DNA of 13,959 bases from an uncultured Collinsella sp. (GTDB lineage: Bacteria; Actinomycetota; Coriobacteriia; Coriobacteriales; Coriobacteriaceae). The stretch is from positions 1 to 13,959 of the forward strand of contig URNM01000041.1 of the NCBI GenBank assembly GCA_900549185.1, given 5' to 3'. Positions 13,642 to 13,959 of this stretch are shown here, piece after piece. The translations under genes and the position numbers were made by a program. Within the stretch, counting starts at the first letter, position 1, and each line of letters opens with the position of its first letter. The notes beneath the pieces were generated by a model. The model saw nothing but the letters and a program-made list of their open reading frames with translations. It made no database searches and was not told where the DNA came from.

Positions 13642-13930
13642 CTAGCGTTTCTTTTCGCGGAAGAAGAAGCCGTGCAGCGAGGGTTTGAGTCCGCGGTTGG
13701 CGCGACGCTCCTCGATATGATCGTGGATCGAAGCGACGCGTTCGATGACTTCGTCGGGGATCGGTACGTCGGGATTCATGTTCTCGACCTGGCTAACCTC
13801 GGCGGCGGCGACCTGGTCGATAATGGGCACATCGTCGCGCGAGATGACAGGTGTGGCGTCTTCCTTCATCTTGCGATAGCGCTGCATCATGTCGGTCTGA
13901 AGCTGCTGGGCCGAAGGCGGCGTCCAGATG
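13642..13930 (-). CDS. C-terminal fragment of unidentified protein
   Basis: Only the last 95 residues of this gene are present, ending at the TAG at 13642-13644; the 5' end is lost at the contig edge. I do not recognise the family. The fragment is hydrophilic, with no membrane span: a Gln/Met/Arg/Lys-rich helical start (SAQQLQTDMMQRYRKMKED), a Pro/Asp/Val/Ile-rich middle (DDVPIIDQV and NPDVPIPDEVIERV), and a basic end with GFFFREKKR. It could be the tail of a larger cytoplasmic protein. Bases 13931-13959 in the same frame are adapter, so the apparent N-terminus MGSEMCIRDS is artificial. The hairpin at 13602-13629 is its likely terminator. Confidence 0.6.
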
Positions 13931-13959
13931 CTGTCTCTTATACACATCTCCGAGCCCAC
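13931..13959. other. Nextera transposase adapter (sequencing artefact)
   Basis: CTGTCTCTTATACACATCT (13931-13949) is the 19-base Tn5 mosaic end, and the following CCGAGCCCAC (13950-13959) is the start of the Nextera read-2 adapter. Both match exactly. This is library-preparation DNA left on a contig end, not a natural mobile element. Confidence 0.98.

Noticed and set aside
13931..13959. Transposon end (Tn5-like mosaic end) as a natural mobile element
   Set aside because: The sequence continues exactly into a Nextera primer sequence and stops at the contig end, so it is library adapter.

Overview
The window reads as chromosomal DNA from a high-GC, Gram-positive gut anaerobe. The best guess is class Coriobacteriia, probably Collinsella. 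This rests on high-GC coding sequence with AT-richer gaps, strong AAGGAGG ribosome binding sites, a C69 dipeptidase, a Firmicutes-type class III fructose-bisphosphatase, a DegV protein, and surface proteins with a Coriobacteria-like build. The taxonomic call is inference. The right end is not biological: the last 29 bases (13931-13959) are Nextera transposase adapter, so the window ends at an untrimmed contig edge.

Layout, left to right. (1) 1-305 is AT-rich DNA with no confident gene; one minus-strand frame stays open off the left edge. (2) 306-4117, plus strand: a C69 cysteine dipeptidase, then a phasin-like small protein closely coupled to an AarF/ABC1/UbiB atypical kinase, closed by a hairpin terminator at 4169-4196. 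(3) 4233-9232, plus strand: a cobalamin riboswitch leads a two-gene operon. The first gene encodes a 1270-residue secreted, membrane-anchored protein with four transcobalamin-like (DUF4430) domains, a PQQ-type beta-propeller, an InlB/Flg_new repeat and a charged stalk. The second, overlapping it, encodes a 300-residue N-terminally anchored protein with one DUF4430 domain. A strong terminator follows. (4) 9272-12349, minus strand: class III fructose-1,6-bisphosphatase, then a GtrA-family membrane protein, then a second GtrA paralogue, ending at a terminator at 9272-9305. (5) 12350-12669 is a divergent intergenic region with two inverted repeats and an extended -10 promoter. (6) 12670-13560, plus strand: a DegV/FakB fatty-acid-binding protein. 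(7) 13602-13629 is a hairpin between convergent genes. (8) 13642-13930, minus strand: the C-terminal end of an unidentified protein, cut off at the adapter.

The most interesting system is the riboswitch operon. A B12-sensing RNA controls two cell-surface proteins whose repeated domain is related to the C-terminal domain of animal transcobalamin and intrinsic factor. One of them also carries a beta-propeller, the fold used by the Bacteroides surface corrinoid-capture protein BtuG. Together this suggests a Gram-positive surface corrinoid-scavenging apparatus. Cobalamin regulation is well supported by the sequence; cobalamin binding by the proteins is inference.
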